Shown here in pieces: positions 31,926 through 41,555 of a stretch of DNA of 64,000 bases. The stretch lies in assembly GCF_000952155.1 (NCBI RefSeq), contig NZ_JYON01000010.1:109761-173760 (forward strand), in the 5' to 3' direction. The first letter of the stretch is position 1. Each line of letters opens with the position of its first letter. The stretch is from Aliterella atlantica CENA595 (lineage in GTDB: Bacteria > Cyanobacteriota > Cyanobacteriia > Cyanobacteriales > Chroococcidiopsidaceae). Below the pieces are notes generated by a model. The model did not search any database. It was not told the DNA's origin and was given only the letters and a program-made list of their open reading frames with translations. Both the position numbers and the translations under genes were made by a program.

Positions 31926-34790
31926 CTAAAATGTTCCGGCTAAAGCAGAGATACAGCGATCGCATAACATTGGATGCTCTTGCGATTTACCCACGTAAGT
32001 TGAGTAATTCCAACAGCGATCGCATTTTTCCCCTGCTGCTAAAGTAGCCCAAATTTTCCATTCTCCAGCGTCATAAAAAGTTGAGTAGGATGTAAACGCT
32101 GGTGGTTCTGGTTGCGACAGCAGATCAACATGAGATGTCAATAATAAATACCGTAGCTCATCAACTCCGCTACTTTCTTTATTGTGAGTCAATTTAGATA
32201 ATTGGTGACGGAGCTTTTCATCAGCGATATATAGTACAACGTCAGCTTCTAGAGAAGAACCAATTTCTTTTGCTATTCGCGCGGATTCGAGAAGTTTGTT
32301 GACATCAGTACGAATCTTCCTTACCTGCTGCCAAAATTCTACTAATTCTGGTTTGTACCATTTTTCGTCTAACTGCACCCAACCAGCCTCGAATACCGAT
32401 TTAGCAGGTGTGGGGTAGGGCATATACTGCCAAATATCTTCAGCAGTATGACAAAGTACAGGTGCGATCGCTTTTGCCAAGTTTTCTAAGGCGACACTCA
32501 ATACTGTCTGACAGCTACGCCGACGAAAAGAGTTGGCTGCACTGATATACAAGCGATCTTTAGCAATATCCAAGTAGAAATTGGATAAATCTACTACACA
32601 GAAGTTTTGCACAGTTTGGAAGAAGCGGAAAAACGCATAGCGATCGAAAGCTTGAGTTACTTCGGTAAATACTTCAGTTATCCGATGCAGCATATAGCGA
32701 TCGAGTTCGGGCAATTGTTCGTAGGGTACTGCATCTTTACTAGGATCGAAATCATGTAAGTTTCCGAGTAAAAACCGCGCCGTATTGCGAATTTTATTTC
32801 TTACATCCCCCATTTGCTTGAGGATATTTTTACTGATTGCCACATCTGATGAATAATCAACCGAAGACACCCACAACCGCAACACATCTGCGCCGTAGGG
32901 TGGTTCTTCCTGTTGATTTTTGCCACCTGCAATCACAACATTAGGATCGATGACATTACCCAAAGATTTACTCTGCTTGCGTCCTTGTTCGTCTAAGGTA
33001 AAACCGTGAGTTAAAACTGTTTTATAAGGCGATATACCATTAGTAGCAACGCTAGTTAATAAACTAGATTGGAACCAGCCGCGATGTTGATCCGATCCTT
33101 CCAAATAAATATCAGCAGGATATTGTAATTCTGGTCTTTGTTTGGCTACTGCTGCCCAAGATGAGCCAGAATCGAACCAGACATCCATTGTATCAGTCCC
33201 TTTGCGATAAGATCCAGCGCGGTATTTTTCTGGTAACAACTCTGCTACTGACATTTCCCACCAAGCATCGGAACCTTTCTCGGCGAAGATATTTTGTACG
33301 TAGGCGATCGTTTCTTCATTCATCAACGGTTCGCCCGTCTCCTCATCATAGAAAACTGGAATCGGTACGCCCCAACTGCGCTGACGAGAAATGCACCAAT
33401 CCGCCCGTTCTGACACCATAGCAGTGATGCGATTTTCGCCTTGAGGGGGGAACCATTGCACAGATGCGATCGCTTCTAGTGCTGCTTCTCTAAAGCCTGA
33501 AACCGATGCAAACCACTGTTCTGTAGCTCTAAAAATAGTTGGTTTTTTCGTGCGCCAATCATAAGGATATTTATGGGCGTAAGGTTCCATTTTCAACAAT
33601 GAACCAGCATCAGTTAAAGCATCAATTACAGCTTGATTACCATCTCCCAAAACATTCAACCCTACAAATTGCCCAGCTTCCTGGGTAAAGTTGCCATTTT
33701 CATCTACAGGTGCGAATATCGGCAAACCGTAGCGCTGACCGACGATATAATCTTCTTGTCCGTGTCCTGGTGCAGTATGTACCAATCCCGTACCGGATTC
33801 TGTAGTTACGTAGTCGCCACCAATGACAATTTTGCTTTCGCGGTCAAATAAGGGATGTTTGTAAGTAGAGTGTTCTAATTCTTTCCCTTTTACCGTTGCT
33901 TTAACAGTTAGTTGAGTTTGGAGTTTTTCTGCCAAGCGATCGACTAAATCTGCTGCTACTATCAAGTATTTAGCTGAAGAATCTACTTCTACTACAGCGT
34001 AAGTAAGGCTAGGATTGACGCTTACAGCTAAGTTAGCAGGAATAGTCCAAGGCGTAGTCGTCCAGATAGCAACCTTCAATTGCGGCAAGTAAGATTCTAA
34101 GGCTGGCTTTACCGCATCAGCAAGGCTAGTCATGGGAAAAGCTGCATAGATACTCGATGAAGTATGACCTTCTGGGTATTCTAATTCAGCTTCAGCTAGG
34201 GCAGTTTTAGAACTAGGACTCCAATGTACGGGTTTGAAACCGCGATAAATATAGCCTTTTAACACCATTTGCCCAAAGACAGCGATTTGCGCTGCTTCGT
34301 AGTCTGGTGTCATCGTCAAATAAGGATGCTCCCAATCACCCCAAACGCCGTAACGCTGGAAGCTTTCGCTTTGTTCTTTGACTGTAGTTAAGGCAAAATC
34401 TCTAGCTTTGTGGCGCAAGTCTATAGGAGTTAAGTTTTGCCTTTCGCTTTTGCTCATGTTCTGCAAAACTTTGAGTTCAATTGGCAAACCGTGACAATCC
34501 CAACCAGGGACGTAGCGGGCTTTTTTGCCTCGTAGTAGCTGATAGCGGTTGATGATATCTTTAAGGATTTTATTTAAAGCATGACCGATATGCAGCGCAC
34601 CATTAGCATAAGGCGGTCCATCGTGCAGAATAAACTTTTCGCCAGGATTATTTTGCGACAGGCGATCGTAAATTTGATTGTCTGCCCAAAATTGCTGAAT
34701 CTCCGGTTCGCGCTTAATCGCGTTCGCCCGCATATCAAACTTCGTCTTAGGCAGATTAACAGTATCTTTGTAACGACCTTGTTCTGTCAC
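31926..34790 (-). CDS. ileS: Isoleucyl-tRNA synthetase
   Basis: A 954-residue class I synthetase that charges tRNA-Ile. The HIGH motif is in PPYANGALHIGH (67-70) and the KMSKS equivalent is KQSKSLGN. The editing-domain segment WTTPWTIPANLAVSV and the C-terminal zinc site (CDRCWNY and a later CDRC) are present. The length is normal for the bacterial type. The start is a GTG at 34788-34790. It is transcribed toward the biosynthetic cluster, converging on its last gene, and therefore marks the cluster's right boundary. Confidence 0.97.
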   Translation of the reverse strand: MTEQGRYKDTVNLPKTKFDMRANAIKREPEIQQFWADNQIYDRLSQNNPGEKFILHDGPPYANGALHIGHALNKILKDIINRYQLLRGKKARYVPGWDCHGLPIELKVLQNMSKSERQNLTPIDLRHKARDFALTTVKEQSESFQRYGVWGDWEHPYLTMTPDYEAAQIAVFGQMVLKGYIYRGFKPVHWSPSSKTALAEAELEYPEGHTSSSIYAAFPMTSLADAVKPALESYLPQLKVAIWTTTPWTIPANLAVSVNPSLTYAVVEVDSSAKYLIVAADLVDRLAEKLQTQLTVKATVKGKELEHSTYKHPLFDRESKIVIGGDYVTTESGTGLVHTAPGHGQEDYIVGQRYGLPIFAPVDENGNFTQEAGQFVGLNVLGDGNQAVIDALTDAGSLLKMEPYAHKYPYDWRTKKPTIFRATEQWFASVSGFREAALEAIASVQWFPPQGENRITAMVSERADWCISRQRSWGVPIPVFYDEETGEPLMNEETIAYVQNIFAEKGSDAWWEMSVAELLPEKYRAGSYRKGTDTMDVWFDSGSSWAAVAKQRPELQYPADIYLEGSDQHRGWFQSSLLTSVATNGISPYKTVLTHGFTLDEQGRKQSKSLGNVIDPNVVIAGGKNQQEEPPYGADVLRLWVSSVDYSSDVAISKNILKQMGDVRNKIRNTARFLLGNLHDFDPSKDAVPYEQLPELDRYMLHRITEVFTEVTQAFDRYAFFRFFQTVQNFCVVDLSNFYLDIAKDRLYISAANSFRRRSCQTVLSVALENLAKAIAPVLCHTAEDIWQYMPYPTPAKSVFEAGWVQLDEKWYKPELVEFWQQVRKIRTDVNKLLESARIAKEIGSSLEADVVLYIADEKLRHQLSKLTHNKESSGVDELRYLLLTSHVDLLSQPEPPAFTSYSTFYDAGEWKIWATLAAGEKCDRCWNYSTYVGKSQEHPMLCDRCISALAGTF

Positions 34791-35032
34791 GAGTTCAATC
34801 CCGAAATACTATTTAAACTATTATCAGTTACAAACAGCCTTGGCTTCAACTCAAGTAGGGTTATTTGGTTGGAAGGTGATCGCGCTTTGATACTTAGAGT
34901 TACCTTATTGAACTGCGGTCCTACTTTTGATAGTTCTCAGTAGCATGGTTAATTTTGCTTCTCTACACAAGTCCAATTTGCATTAATACATTTGTACTGT
35001 TATAATTCAGTGCATCACTTGAACTCAAGATT

Positions 35033-35959
35033 GTGAGGCGGATCGTGTTTGTTAACGCTAATAAAGGTGATTTTCCTCCTGAAGAATATAGAGTTGACCC
35101 TCACAATGTGACGGGAGATGATATTGAAAAACTTATTACACTGATTCGCAAAAATGCTGGTGAAACTGAAATCGACTTGCTTCTAAAAAATAGGCTTCCC
35201 TTACTATCATTAACTTCTAGTTTCTTCAGCACAGGTCATCATAGAAGTTGGATTATTCCACAAGCCAGGATTAAGCCGAGCGGTTTTACTAATGGTCCAG
35301 GGCTAAGACCAGATTATCTGTTTGCTGGTGAGAACTCAGATGGGGTAACTTGGTGGGTTGTGGATTTAAAATCACCCAAAGATACCTTATATAAAGAAAA
35401 TGGTGATGGTCGGATTGTAGAAACGGACAAATTGCGAAATGCAATCAGTCAGGTCGATGATTACATTACATACTGCACAAAACACCAAGGCTCTATCAGA
35501 AACACTTTGGAATTAACATCATTCTCCTCTCCGTACGGAATCATAATTATGGGGAGAGAAGCAGAATTAAAAAGAGATCTAAGAAAACAAGAGCGGAAAG
35601 CACAGTTTAATAGAAGGACTCACACTATTCAAATAAGAACATTCGACGCGTTTGTTAGAGAAGTTGAGTTTCATTCAAAATGTTCGTACAAATTGCCTTT
35701 TCTAACAAAGCTTTATAAGTCTCTTTTTGTTATTGATGAACTTACTCACCATGACAGGTGGTTTATAGATGAGGATTTGCAAATACCAACATCAGCACAG
35801 CTTCATGGATTGTATCGAATAAGTTGTCAACTAACATACATGATGGTTCAACCCATTCACTTAATTTGCATCAATAATCAAACTCAAAATTTGTATATTT
35901 TGGCAGGACAGAGTGAGGATATTGAATTTCAAATTACTCCAACTGGTGAGGTGCTTTGA
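35033..35959 (+). CDS. Shedu-like (DUF4263) PD-(D/E)XK nuclease, probable defence protein
   Basis: A 308-residue protein from a GTG start. The C-terminal half has a nuclease core: D94 (LRPDYLFAG), D111-L-K113 (WWVVDLKSPKD), then Q140/Y144 (NAISQVDDYITYC). The strand YGIIIMGREAEL follows. This order matches DUF4263 of Shedu (SduA), a single-gene anti-phage system. The first 90 residues form a short N-terminal region, as Shedu proteins have variable N-termini. A small gene overlaps its end, perhaps a partner. Base composition is more AT-rich than the neighbours and HIP1 sites are absent, suggesting acquisition. The family call is by motif and wording only. Confidence 0.7.
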   Translation: MRRIVFVNANKGDFPPEEYRVDPHNVTGDDIEKLITLIRKNAGETEIDLLLKNRLPLLSLTSSFFSTGHHRSWIIPQARIKPSGFTNGPGLRPDYLFAGENSDGVTWWVVDLKSPKDTLYKENGDGRIVETDKLRNAISQVDDYITYCTKHQGSIRNTLELTSFSSPYGIIIMGREAELKRDLRKQERKAQFNRRTHTIQIRTFDAFVREVEFHSKCSYKLPFLTKLYKSLFVIDELTHHDRWFIDEDLQIPTSAQLHGLYRISCQLTYMMVQPIHLICINNQTQNLYILAGQSEDIEFQITPTGEVL

Positions 35960-36156
35960 TGAATCAAGTGAACTATGCAGCTATGTCAGATTCAGAATTA
36001 AGACAGTATTTTCTTAAACATCGACAAGATTCGGCTGCCCTTCAAACGTATTTGGAACGCCGTTGGAAAAGACCAGTTCAAGTTATCACAACAGTAGACG
36101 ACCCTGAATTTGATATCAAAATTCAAGCAGCTATATGTAAAAAGATAAGTAAATAA
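35959..36156 (+). CDS. Small DUF6887-like protein
   Basis: A 65-residue protein: MNQVNYAAMSDSELRQYFLKHRQDSAALQTYLERRW, then VITTVDDPEFDIKIQAAI. This wording is typical of a small cyanobacterial family (DUF6887 as I recall it) often found beside toxin-like or defence genes. Function unknown. Its ATG shares one base with the stop of the Shedu-like gene, so the two are translationally coupled and probably work together. An in-frame TTG three bases earlier is an alternative start. Confidence 0.65.
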   Translation: MNQVNYAAMSDSELRQYFLKHRQDSAALQTYLERRWKRPVQVITTVDDPEFDIKIQAAICKKISK

Positions 36157-36272
36157 CAGAGTCAATAGAACAGCCTAACAAGTCACTACATCAGAACAGA
36201 GCATGGGCTGTCTATTAGTTATAAATATTACAATAATCCTTCTGCAAGTGCGATCTCTCGGTTGAAAATATG
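36157..36272. other. Short AT-rich gap between convergent accessory genes
   Basis: I see no gene, clear hairpin or repeat here. Confidence 0.4.
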
Positions 36273-36608
36273 TTAGCTAATAGCGTACTCAGTAAATTGG
36301 CGTTTAAAGGGGGAATGAAAGCCAATAACAATATCGCTTTTAGGTACTCCCATTTCTACAAGCTCTTGGGCAATATCATTCTCTGTACCGTTATGCTGTA
36401 GCCAGATTTTCCCATCCTTAATATCTAAGTGCAAAATACAGCCATAAACTCGCCTGTCACCTTGCCAACCAACATGAACTATCTGATAATGGTCTCTGGT
36501 GGTGTCGAAAATGAGTTCGGTTTCAACTTGGCGATCGCCACGACCAAAAGCAGCATATTCTTCCAGTAGTTTCTGGATATTTTCGCGGTATTGCTCTAGT
36601 TTAGCCAT
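36273..36608 (-). CDS. xisI: XisI-like protein (fdxN-element excision controlling factor family)
   Basis: A 111-residue protein (KLEQYRENIQKLLEEYAAFGRGDRQVETELIFDTTRDHYQIVHVGWQGDRRVYGCILHLDIKDGKIW, then GTENDIAQELVEMGVPKSDIVIGFH) matching XisI along its whole length. XisI and XisH were named for control of fdxN-element excision in heterocysts, but the pair is widespread in cyanobacteria without that element. No XisH gene adjoins it, so this is an orphan copy. AGGAGG lies 7-10 bases upstream of a GTG-ATG pair; the ATG is used here. Confidence 0.88.
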   Translation of the reverse strand: MAKLEQYRENIQKLLEEYAAFGRGDRQVETELIFDTTRDHYQIVHVGWQGDRRVYGCILHLDIKDGKIWLQHNGTENDIAQELVEMGVPKSDIVIGFHSPFKRQFTEYAIS

Positions 36609-36694
36609 CACTCGATAACCTCCTGTTGTGGTTTTTAGCTAATAATGCTGCGATCGCCTATATTTTTGAGTTTCTCAATCGTGCTGTGCGATCG

Positions 36695-37327
36695 CTAACT
36701 ATTTCCAGCTACTTCTTTTCCTAACCTTTTTAGCACCTGCAATACTGTATAAAGCTCATTATTCGGATTCACTAGCGAAAATAGCCTGGAGGTAGCGTAT
36801 TCAGCCGTAGGTTGACGAGTACCTTTCAAAAACAAAAACTCATTGCCATTTGTAATCATGCCAAAGGTTGGTTGCGCTATATCTGCATTACCTAACATAT
36901 AAGCCAGAGCTTGAGGAATTGCCCGCGTTACTGCAAAATCACTCCGCTTTGACTCAATTACCAACAGCCAGAGACGGTTTTTTAGCACTAATACATCAAT
37001 GCGTCCCCGTATAATTATCCCCTCATCCTCCATTTCTACATCCACACTGGTTTCCGTCTCAATCCGAAATGGCTTACGATAAAAACCAGCCAAATCCAAC
37101 AATGGAGCAAGCACTACCATCTTGACGCTGTTTTCCAGCATCGGTGGGTCTTCCATCAATTCCCCAAAATTAGCTTTAAGCCGATCTAATAGATTTTGCT
37201 CTGTTTGACTCAAATTAGCATCAGTCTCAAGCCATTCTGGGAAAAATGTTTGATCTTGAGCCTGTTGTAGCCCAAATAGCTGTTTGAGTTGGCGCAGTGT
37301 AATTTCAGTAGCGGGAATTGTTTGCAT
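36695..37327 (-). CDS. PD-(D/E)XK nuclease-fold protein (HsdR-N-like)
   Basis: A 210-residue protein starting at ATG 37327 (MQTIPATEITLRQLKQLFGL). The frame extends a further 20 codons upstream, but those residues are not family-like. The nuclease core reads D111 (RGRIDVLVLKNRLW) and E125-S-K127 (LLVIESKRSD), followed by a helix AIPQALAYMLGN. This resembles the N-terminal nuclease domain of type I restriction R subunits, without helicase or specificity subunits nearby. Such solitary proteins are common in cyanobacteria and are often accessory. A role in defence or DNA repair is possible but unproven. It is divergent from the EamA transporter gene. Confidence 0.7.
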   Translation of the reverse strand: MQTIPATEITLRQLKQLFGLQQAQDQTFFPEWLETDANLSQTEQNLLDRLKANFGELMEDPPMLENSVKMVVLAPLLDLAGFYRKPFRIETETSVDVEMEDEGIIIRGRIDVLVLKNRLWLLVIESKRSDFAVTRAIPQALAYMLGNADIAQPTFGMITNGNEFLFLKGTRQPTAEYATSRLFSLVNPNNELYTVLQVLKRLGKEVAGNS

Positions 37328-37430
37328 TATTAAATTCACTGATGGATGCAATTGAGTTTGTGTTTTGCCGATCGCTAACTTTTTCACTCAAGATGAATGT
37401 ATCCCAACTCTAAGGCAAAATTTATTTCCA

Positions 37431-38276
37431 ATGACCGCAATCTCTAAAGCATCTCACAATCGAGGCATCCTGCTAATACTGCTAACAGTCTTAATTTGGG
37501 GAACTTCTTTTTCAGTGCTTAAGTATTTCTTACGCTACTTTCCACCTGCGGTCATTGTTGCTACTCGCTTTGCTATTGCTGCTGTTCCCTTTGTTGGCTG
37601 GCTGCGCCAACTTAATCTGCGCTTGCTAGGAGCAGGCGTACTGCTAGGATGTTTGTGTTTTATGGCTACTAGCCTTACTGTATTGGGGCTAGAAACTATT
37701 TCTGCTAACCGTTCTGCTTTTATTCTTAGCCTCAATGCTATTTTAGTACCGCTTTTAGGCATTTTCTTATGTCAACAGTTACCAGCCAAGATTTTAGTAG
37801 CGGCGGGATTAGCGATTTCTGGGATTGGTTTATTATCTTGGGAAGGTGGCGGGCTAAGTTGGGGAGATGCTTTAACCTTCATGGCTGCACTTAGCTTTGC
37901 TATCTACATTTTGACTTTGGCAAAACTGACACCACGCTACCCTACCTTACCCCTAGTTGCAGTTCAACTTTGGATAATGGCGCTAATCGGTATTATTTGG
38001 GCAATGCCGCATTTTGCTGTTTATGTTCGCGATATTACTGCTGGCTTTGGTACTTTTCTTTATTTGGGTTTAATTGTAACTGCAACTCCAGTTTGGACTC
38101 AGACAATGGCTGGGCGTTGGGTTCCTGCCCATGAAGTTGCTTTACTTTATACTTTAGAACCAGTCTTTGCTACGTTTTTCTCGTTTTTGTTTTTAGGAGA
38201 ACAGCTTGGAGTGCGGGGAATAATTGGTGCAGCATTAGTTGTAACTGCTACAGTTGTAAGTCAAAGCGATCGCTAA
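37431..38276 (+). CDS. EamA/DMT-family transporter
   Basis: A 281-residue protein from ATG 37431 (MTAISKASHNRGILLILLTVLIWG). A frame open to 37365 adds 22 residues that are not family-like. Ten hydrophobic segments in two EamA repeats are seen, the first opening with LLTVLIWGTSFSVLKYFLRYFPP and the second with WGDALTFMAALSFAIYILTL. The ending PVFATFFSFLFLGEQLGVRGIIGAALVV is typical. These inner-membrane carriers export amino acids or other metabolites; the substrate here is unknown. Confidence 0.9.
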   Translation: MTAISKASHNRGILLILLTVLIWGTSFSVLKYFLRYFPPAVIVATRFAIAAVPFVGWLRQLNLRLLGAGVLLGCLCFMATSLTVLGLETISANRSAFILSLNAILVPLLGIFLCQQLPAKILVAAGLAISGIGLLSWEGGGLSWGDALTFMAALSFAIYILTLAKLTPRYPTLPLVAVQLWIMALIGIIWAMPHFAVYVRDITAGFGTFLYLGLIVTATPVWTQTMAGRWVPAHEVALLYTLEPVFATFFSFLFLGEQLGVRGIIGAALVVTATVVSQSDR

Positions 38277-38498
38277 ACAATAATATAGTCAGAGAATTTA
38301 AAGAGCGATTGCTTTATCTAGTCGAAAAGTGCGAAACGAAAAAATAGACTTACTGCGGTTCATTGGATTATCGATGATAATTTTTGCTCATGTAGTGCGA
38401 TCGCGCTGCTCTTGTAAGGTGCTGTTTCCATTGATTGGTGAAGTGTTAAGCTTCTTAGTTAATTGTGGGGATTGCCTCAAAAAGCGATCGGTGAATAT

Positions 38499-38852
38499 TT
38501 AGTTGTTTGTCTCGTCACCATACCAGCGTGAAGCAAGATTACAGAGTTCATAAAGCGGCTTAGATAACTCCTTACCGCGTTCGGTCAATTCGTAGGAAAC
38601 TTGTGGTGGAATCGTTGATTCGTAGCTACGAGAGACAATTCCTATTTCTTCTAGCATTCGCAACCGTTGTGTCAAGACTTTTGGTGAAATGCCATCAACC
38701 TTGCGTTTTAATTCACCAAACCGCATGGCTCCATTAGTATCCAAGATCCACAAAATATACATTGTCCACTGCCCTGAAATTTGGTTAAGCAGCTTTTCAA
38801 GGGAAGCGCATTGCGATTCTGGCATAGATATTGCTAGTTTCTCAGAGGTCAT
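38499..38852 (-). CDS. HxlR-family transcriptional regulator
   Basis: A 117-residue winged helix-turn-helix protein (LEKLLNQISGQWTMYILWIL, MRFGELKRKVDGISPKVLTQRLRMLEEIGIVSRSYESTIPPQVSYELTERGKEL). A single cysteine (QCASLEKLL, near residue 16) sits before the first helix, where redox- or aldehyde-sensing HxlR members have theirs. It is divergent from the membrane protein gene at 38943, with about 90 bases between them, so it probably controls that gene and itself. Confidence 0.93.
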   Translation of the reverse strand: MTSEKLAISMPESQCASLEKLLNQISGQWTMYILWILDTNGAMRFGELKRKVDGISPKVLTQRLRMLEEIGIVSRSYESTIPPQVSYELTERGKELSKPLYELCNLASRWYGDETNN

Positions 38853-38942
38853 TGAGTAACCAAAAGGTAACTACTTTACTTTAGTAACTAACGCAGTTAA
38901 TGTCTACATAGATTTTCAAAAGATGCATTGGTAGGAGCAAAC

Positions 38943-39389
38943 ATGAGAGGACAAATCTGGTACATTGCTTTGTTGATAGGACTAATGTGTATCATTCGGT
39001 TTAGTTTAAGTGCTTTTGGATATGCCAACCCGCATTGGTTTATGGAGGAAATTGGAATTTCATTGTCTTCCAATCCCCAAATGCCTTATGCAATTCGAGC
39101 TTGGGCAATTAGAGATATGATTATTTCCGTACTTGTTGCATTAGCCGATAAAACGACTGTGAAAATGCTCTTGGCTGGCTGTGTAGCAATTGATTCTACA
39201 GATATTGTTTCTGCATATTTGAGTGGCGTAGCAGGGTTATTTGGCACGGAAGACGGTTGGTTGTTGAAACTGACCTCAACTGCCGTTGCAGCCTTACTAT
39301 TAGAACTGGGAGCATTAATATTGCTTTCTATTCGTAGGCAAGAGGGATTTGAAAACAAGTCAGCAGAAAGTTCTGCAACTACTCGGTAA
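38943..39389 (+). CDS. Small membrane protein of unknown function (DUF4267-like)
   Basis: A 148-residue protein from the ATG at 38943, which has TAGGAG five bases upstream; an in-frame TTG at 38928 is rejected. Four hydrophobic segments are visible (YIALLIGLMCIIRFSLSAF, MIISVLVALADKTTVKMLLAGCVAI, a central one, and AVAALLLELGALILLSI). The RAWAIRDMIISVLVAL wording resembles DUF4267-type proteins. It sits opposite an HxlR regulator, a common arrangement for regulator-controlled membrane or redox genes. Its function is unknown. Confidence 0.7.
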   Translation: MRGQIWYIALLIGLMCIIRFSLSAFGYANPHWFMEEIGISLSSNPQMPYAIRAWAIRDMIISVLVALADKTTVKMLLAGCVAIDSTDIVSAYLSGVAGLFGTEDGWLLKLTSTAVAALLLELGALILLSIRRQEGFENKSAESSATTR

Positions 39390-39474
39390 GCAAAGCCTGA
39401 CAATCGCGTTGCAGCAGAAAGTACCAGTCTTCCACGTTAACTCGCAAAGTTAGTAAAGTGCGATCGCATCACTC

Positions 39475-39509
39475 TTGAAGGGTGCGTTGACTTGCAACGC
39501 ACCCTTCAA
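39475..39509. terminator. Perfect 15-bp hairpin between convergent genes
   Basis: TTGAAGGGTGCGTTG is followed by ACTTG and then its exact reverse complement. It lies between convergent genes ending at 39389 and 39634 and may terminate both. Only a weak T stretch follows, so it may equally be a repeat-derived (REP-like) palindrome. Confidence 0.65.
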
Positions 39510-39633
39510 TTTACTAAAGTATTTATTAGCCTGTACTGTACCTGTAATATTTATGTTTATTCAAGTACAGTTTGTGCAAAATGTTTTGATGCCGAAAGTT
39601 CTCAATAAGACTATACAGAAAAATATAAAAACT

Positions 39634-40530
39634 TTATTTACAGGCTAAATTGTTCGGTAGGTTTCTCGATTCCTTTGCTAGATTTTGCGTGCGACTTGCT
39701 TCCCAACCGAGTAAAACTGTTTTGCGCTCCAATCCCCAGCGAAAACCGCCCATTTCGCCAGATTCTCGAATCACGCGATGGCAAGGAATTAAGTAACCTA
39801 CAGGATTACTACTCAAGGCATTACCGATCGCTCTAGCCGCAGTTGGACGACCCATTGCTATTGCTAAACTCTGGTAAGTTGCCATACTTGCAAACGGAAT
39901 ACTTAGCAGCGCCCGCCAAACTTGAATTTGAAAGTTAGTTCCTTTGACACAAACAACTAAAGGCTGGGTGTTTGTTGCAATAGGCTGGAAAATGCGATCG
40001 CCAATTACTTCCACAGCTTGTTTATCCTGTACGATGTCTGCATTTAACCACTCAAAACGCAATAGATTTTCAGCAGAGTCTTTGCTAGTTGGATCTAAAA
40101 AATGAAGATTGCAAATGCCGCGAGTCGTCCAAGCGATTAGACATTCTCCAAAAGGCGTTGCATAAATTCCATACCAAACCTGCAATCCTTTACCCCCTGC
40201 TTTAAATTCTCCAGGCGACATAGCTTCAAGTTTTACAAACAGATCGTGCAAACGTCCAGGACTTGATAAGCCAATGTCATTAGTTAGATCCAACAAGCTT
40301 TTTGTTTCGGCAATTTTTGCTTTAGCATACTCTACTGTAAGATATTGCCAAAAACGCTTAGGACTAATGCCCGCCCATTGTGTAAATAAGCGTTGAAAGT
40401 GGTATTCGCTGAGGTGTACGTGCTGGGCTACAGTTGCTAAATCGGGCTGATGCAGGTGATTTTCACGCATGAAAGCGATCGCTCTTGCCATGCATTCATA
40501 GGTTCGATTAATTTCAGTAGAGGAGTTCAT
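39634..40530 (-). CDS. AraC-type HTH fused to methylated-DNA-protein cysteine methyltransferase (Ada-like)
   Basis: A 298-residue fusion. Residues 1-105 are an AraC-type helix-turn-helix (LATVAQHVHLSEYHFQRLFTQWAGISPKRF). The rest is an O6-alkylguanine-DNA alkyltransferase with active-site cysteine in PCHRVIRESGEMGGFRWGLERK. It removes alkyl groups from guanine by irreversible transfer. The N-terminal zinc domain of E. coli Ada, which senses phosphotriester damage, is missing, so it is an AdaA-less, MGMT-plus-HTH form. The two AraC helices suggest it may also regulate, but the trigger is unclear. Confidence 0.93.
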   Translation of the reverse strand: MNSSTEINRTYECMARAIAFMRENHLHQPDLATVAQHVHLSEYHFQRLFTQWAGISPKRFWQYLTVEYAKAKIAETKSLLDLTNDIGLSSPGRLHDLFVKLEAMSPGEFKAGGKGLQVWYGIYATPFGECLIAWTTRGICNLHFLDPTSKDSAENLLRFEWLNADIVQDKQAVEVIGDRIFQPIATNTQPLVVCVKGTNFQIQVWRALLSIPFASMATYQSLAIAMGRPTAARAIGNALSSNPVGYLIPCHRVIRESGEMGGFRWGLERKTVLLGWEASRTQNLAKESRNLPNNLACK

Positions 40531-40751
40531 GTTGCTAGTCTAGGTACGCATACAATCCATGCATTCCTCAATTTATCGACACATGAGGTTTAATACCACC
40601 CATTTCTTGCTACAGAGAGCGATTTGACAAAAAGTAACGCTATGCGATCGCATAACCTGTATGATTTTCAATAAAAATTCTCCCAATTGGCTCAAAAAAT
40701 ATATCGCGGCATTTACTGATGGAAATGCCGCGTAATTAATATATATCCTTA

Positions 40752-41555
40752 CTAACTAGGTGAAGGATTTTCTGGGACTTCTGTTTCTGGGGGTGATGCT
40801 GGTAGATGCTTTTCCTCTGCATCTTTGAGCGCTGCTTCAACAATTTCTGGGTCGGGTGGATGAGGGTGAATTGGTTGCGCGGGAACTGGCGGCGCTGGTT
40901 CAGTTAAAGTATTTTCTACAACTTGGAGTATTACTTCCTCTTTCGCTAAAGGTGACTCGGCGACTGGAGAATCTACTGTTGGACTTGGGGTTGATGTGGG
41001 TGGAGTAACTTCTACCTCTTTTGCCTGTATTAGTGTTGGGCTAGGGGTTTCAATCGATTGAGATTCAGTTATGGGGGTGCGATTGTCGATTACTTCAACT
41101 TTTGGGCTGGCTGGTGGTTTAGTAGTGGTAACAGATGCAGGTTTAGGAGTAGTGGGTTTACTAAAAGTTTGTTGAATTTTGGTTGTTACTCCATTTATTG
41201 CCTTACTTACTCCCACTAGCACGCTAGGAACTGTTTTTTCTACTTGTGCTTGTACTGTATTTGTAACTGCTTCTGCACTAGGTACTTCTGTTTGCTGCTG
41301 TGCTGGTGTAACTTGACGGCGCAGTTGTAAAGTTTGAGTAATAGACCAACCCAGTAAAGCTACACCCGCTACTTGACCTAGTAGTAATCCGCCTGTAATG
41401 CGCCCCGCACATACCCAAAGAACTAGAGCATAAAATAGTCCCACCCCACTCCAGATAAAATCATTTTTGCGGTGTACTTCTGGGAAAAAGAAGGCAGCCA
41501 TGTAAAGGGCAAAGCTACCAAGACCGACCGCCAACGCCAGAACGTATGCCAGCAT
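40752..41555 (-). CDS. ycf66: Ycf66 family membrane protein with proline-rich tail
   Basis: A 267-residue protein. The first 80 residues hold three hydrophobic segments (MLAYVLALAVGLGSFALYMAAFFFPEVHRKNDFIWSGVGLFYALVLWVCAGRITGGLLLGQVAGVALLGW), as in Ycf66 of cyanobacteria and some plastids. The remaining roughly 180 residues are low-complexity and rich in P, T, S and E. The role is not firmly known; it is a thylakoid-organism-specific conserved protein. The tail is longer than the conserved core and likely disordered. Confidence 0.85.
   Translation of the reverse strand: MLAYVLALAVGLGSFALYMAAFFFPEVHRKNDFIWSGVGLFYALVLWVCAGRITGGLLLGQVAGVALLGWSITQTLQLRRQVTPAQQQTEVPSAEAVTNTVQAQVEKTVPSVLVGVSKAINGVTTKIQQTFSKPTTPKPASVTTTKPPASPKVEVIDNRTPITESQSIETPSPTLIQAKEVEVTPPTSTPSPTVDSPVAESPLAKEEVILQVVENTLTEPAPPVPAQPIHPHPPDPEIVEAALKDAEEKHLPASPPETEVPENPSPS

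Noticed and set aside
36612..36694. XisH partner next to xisI
   Set aside because: The gap is only 83 bases and neither neighbour looks like XisH.
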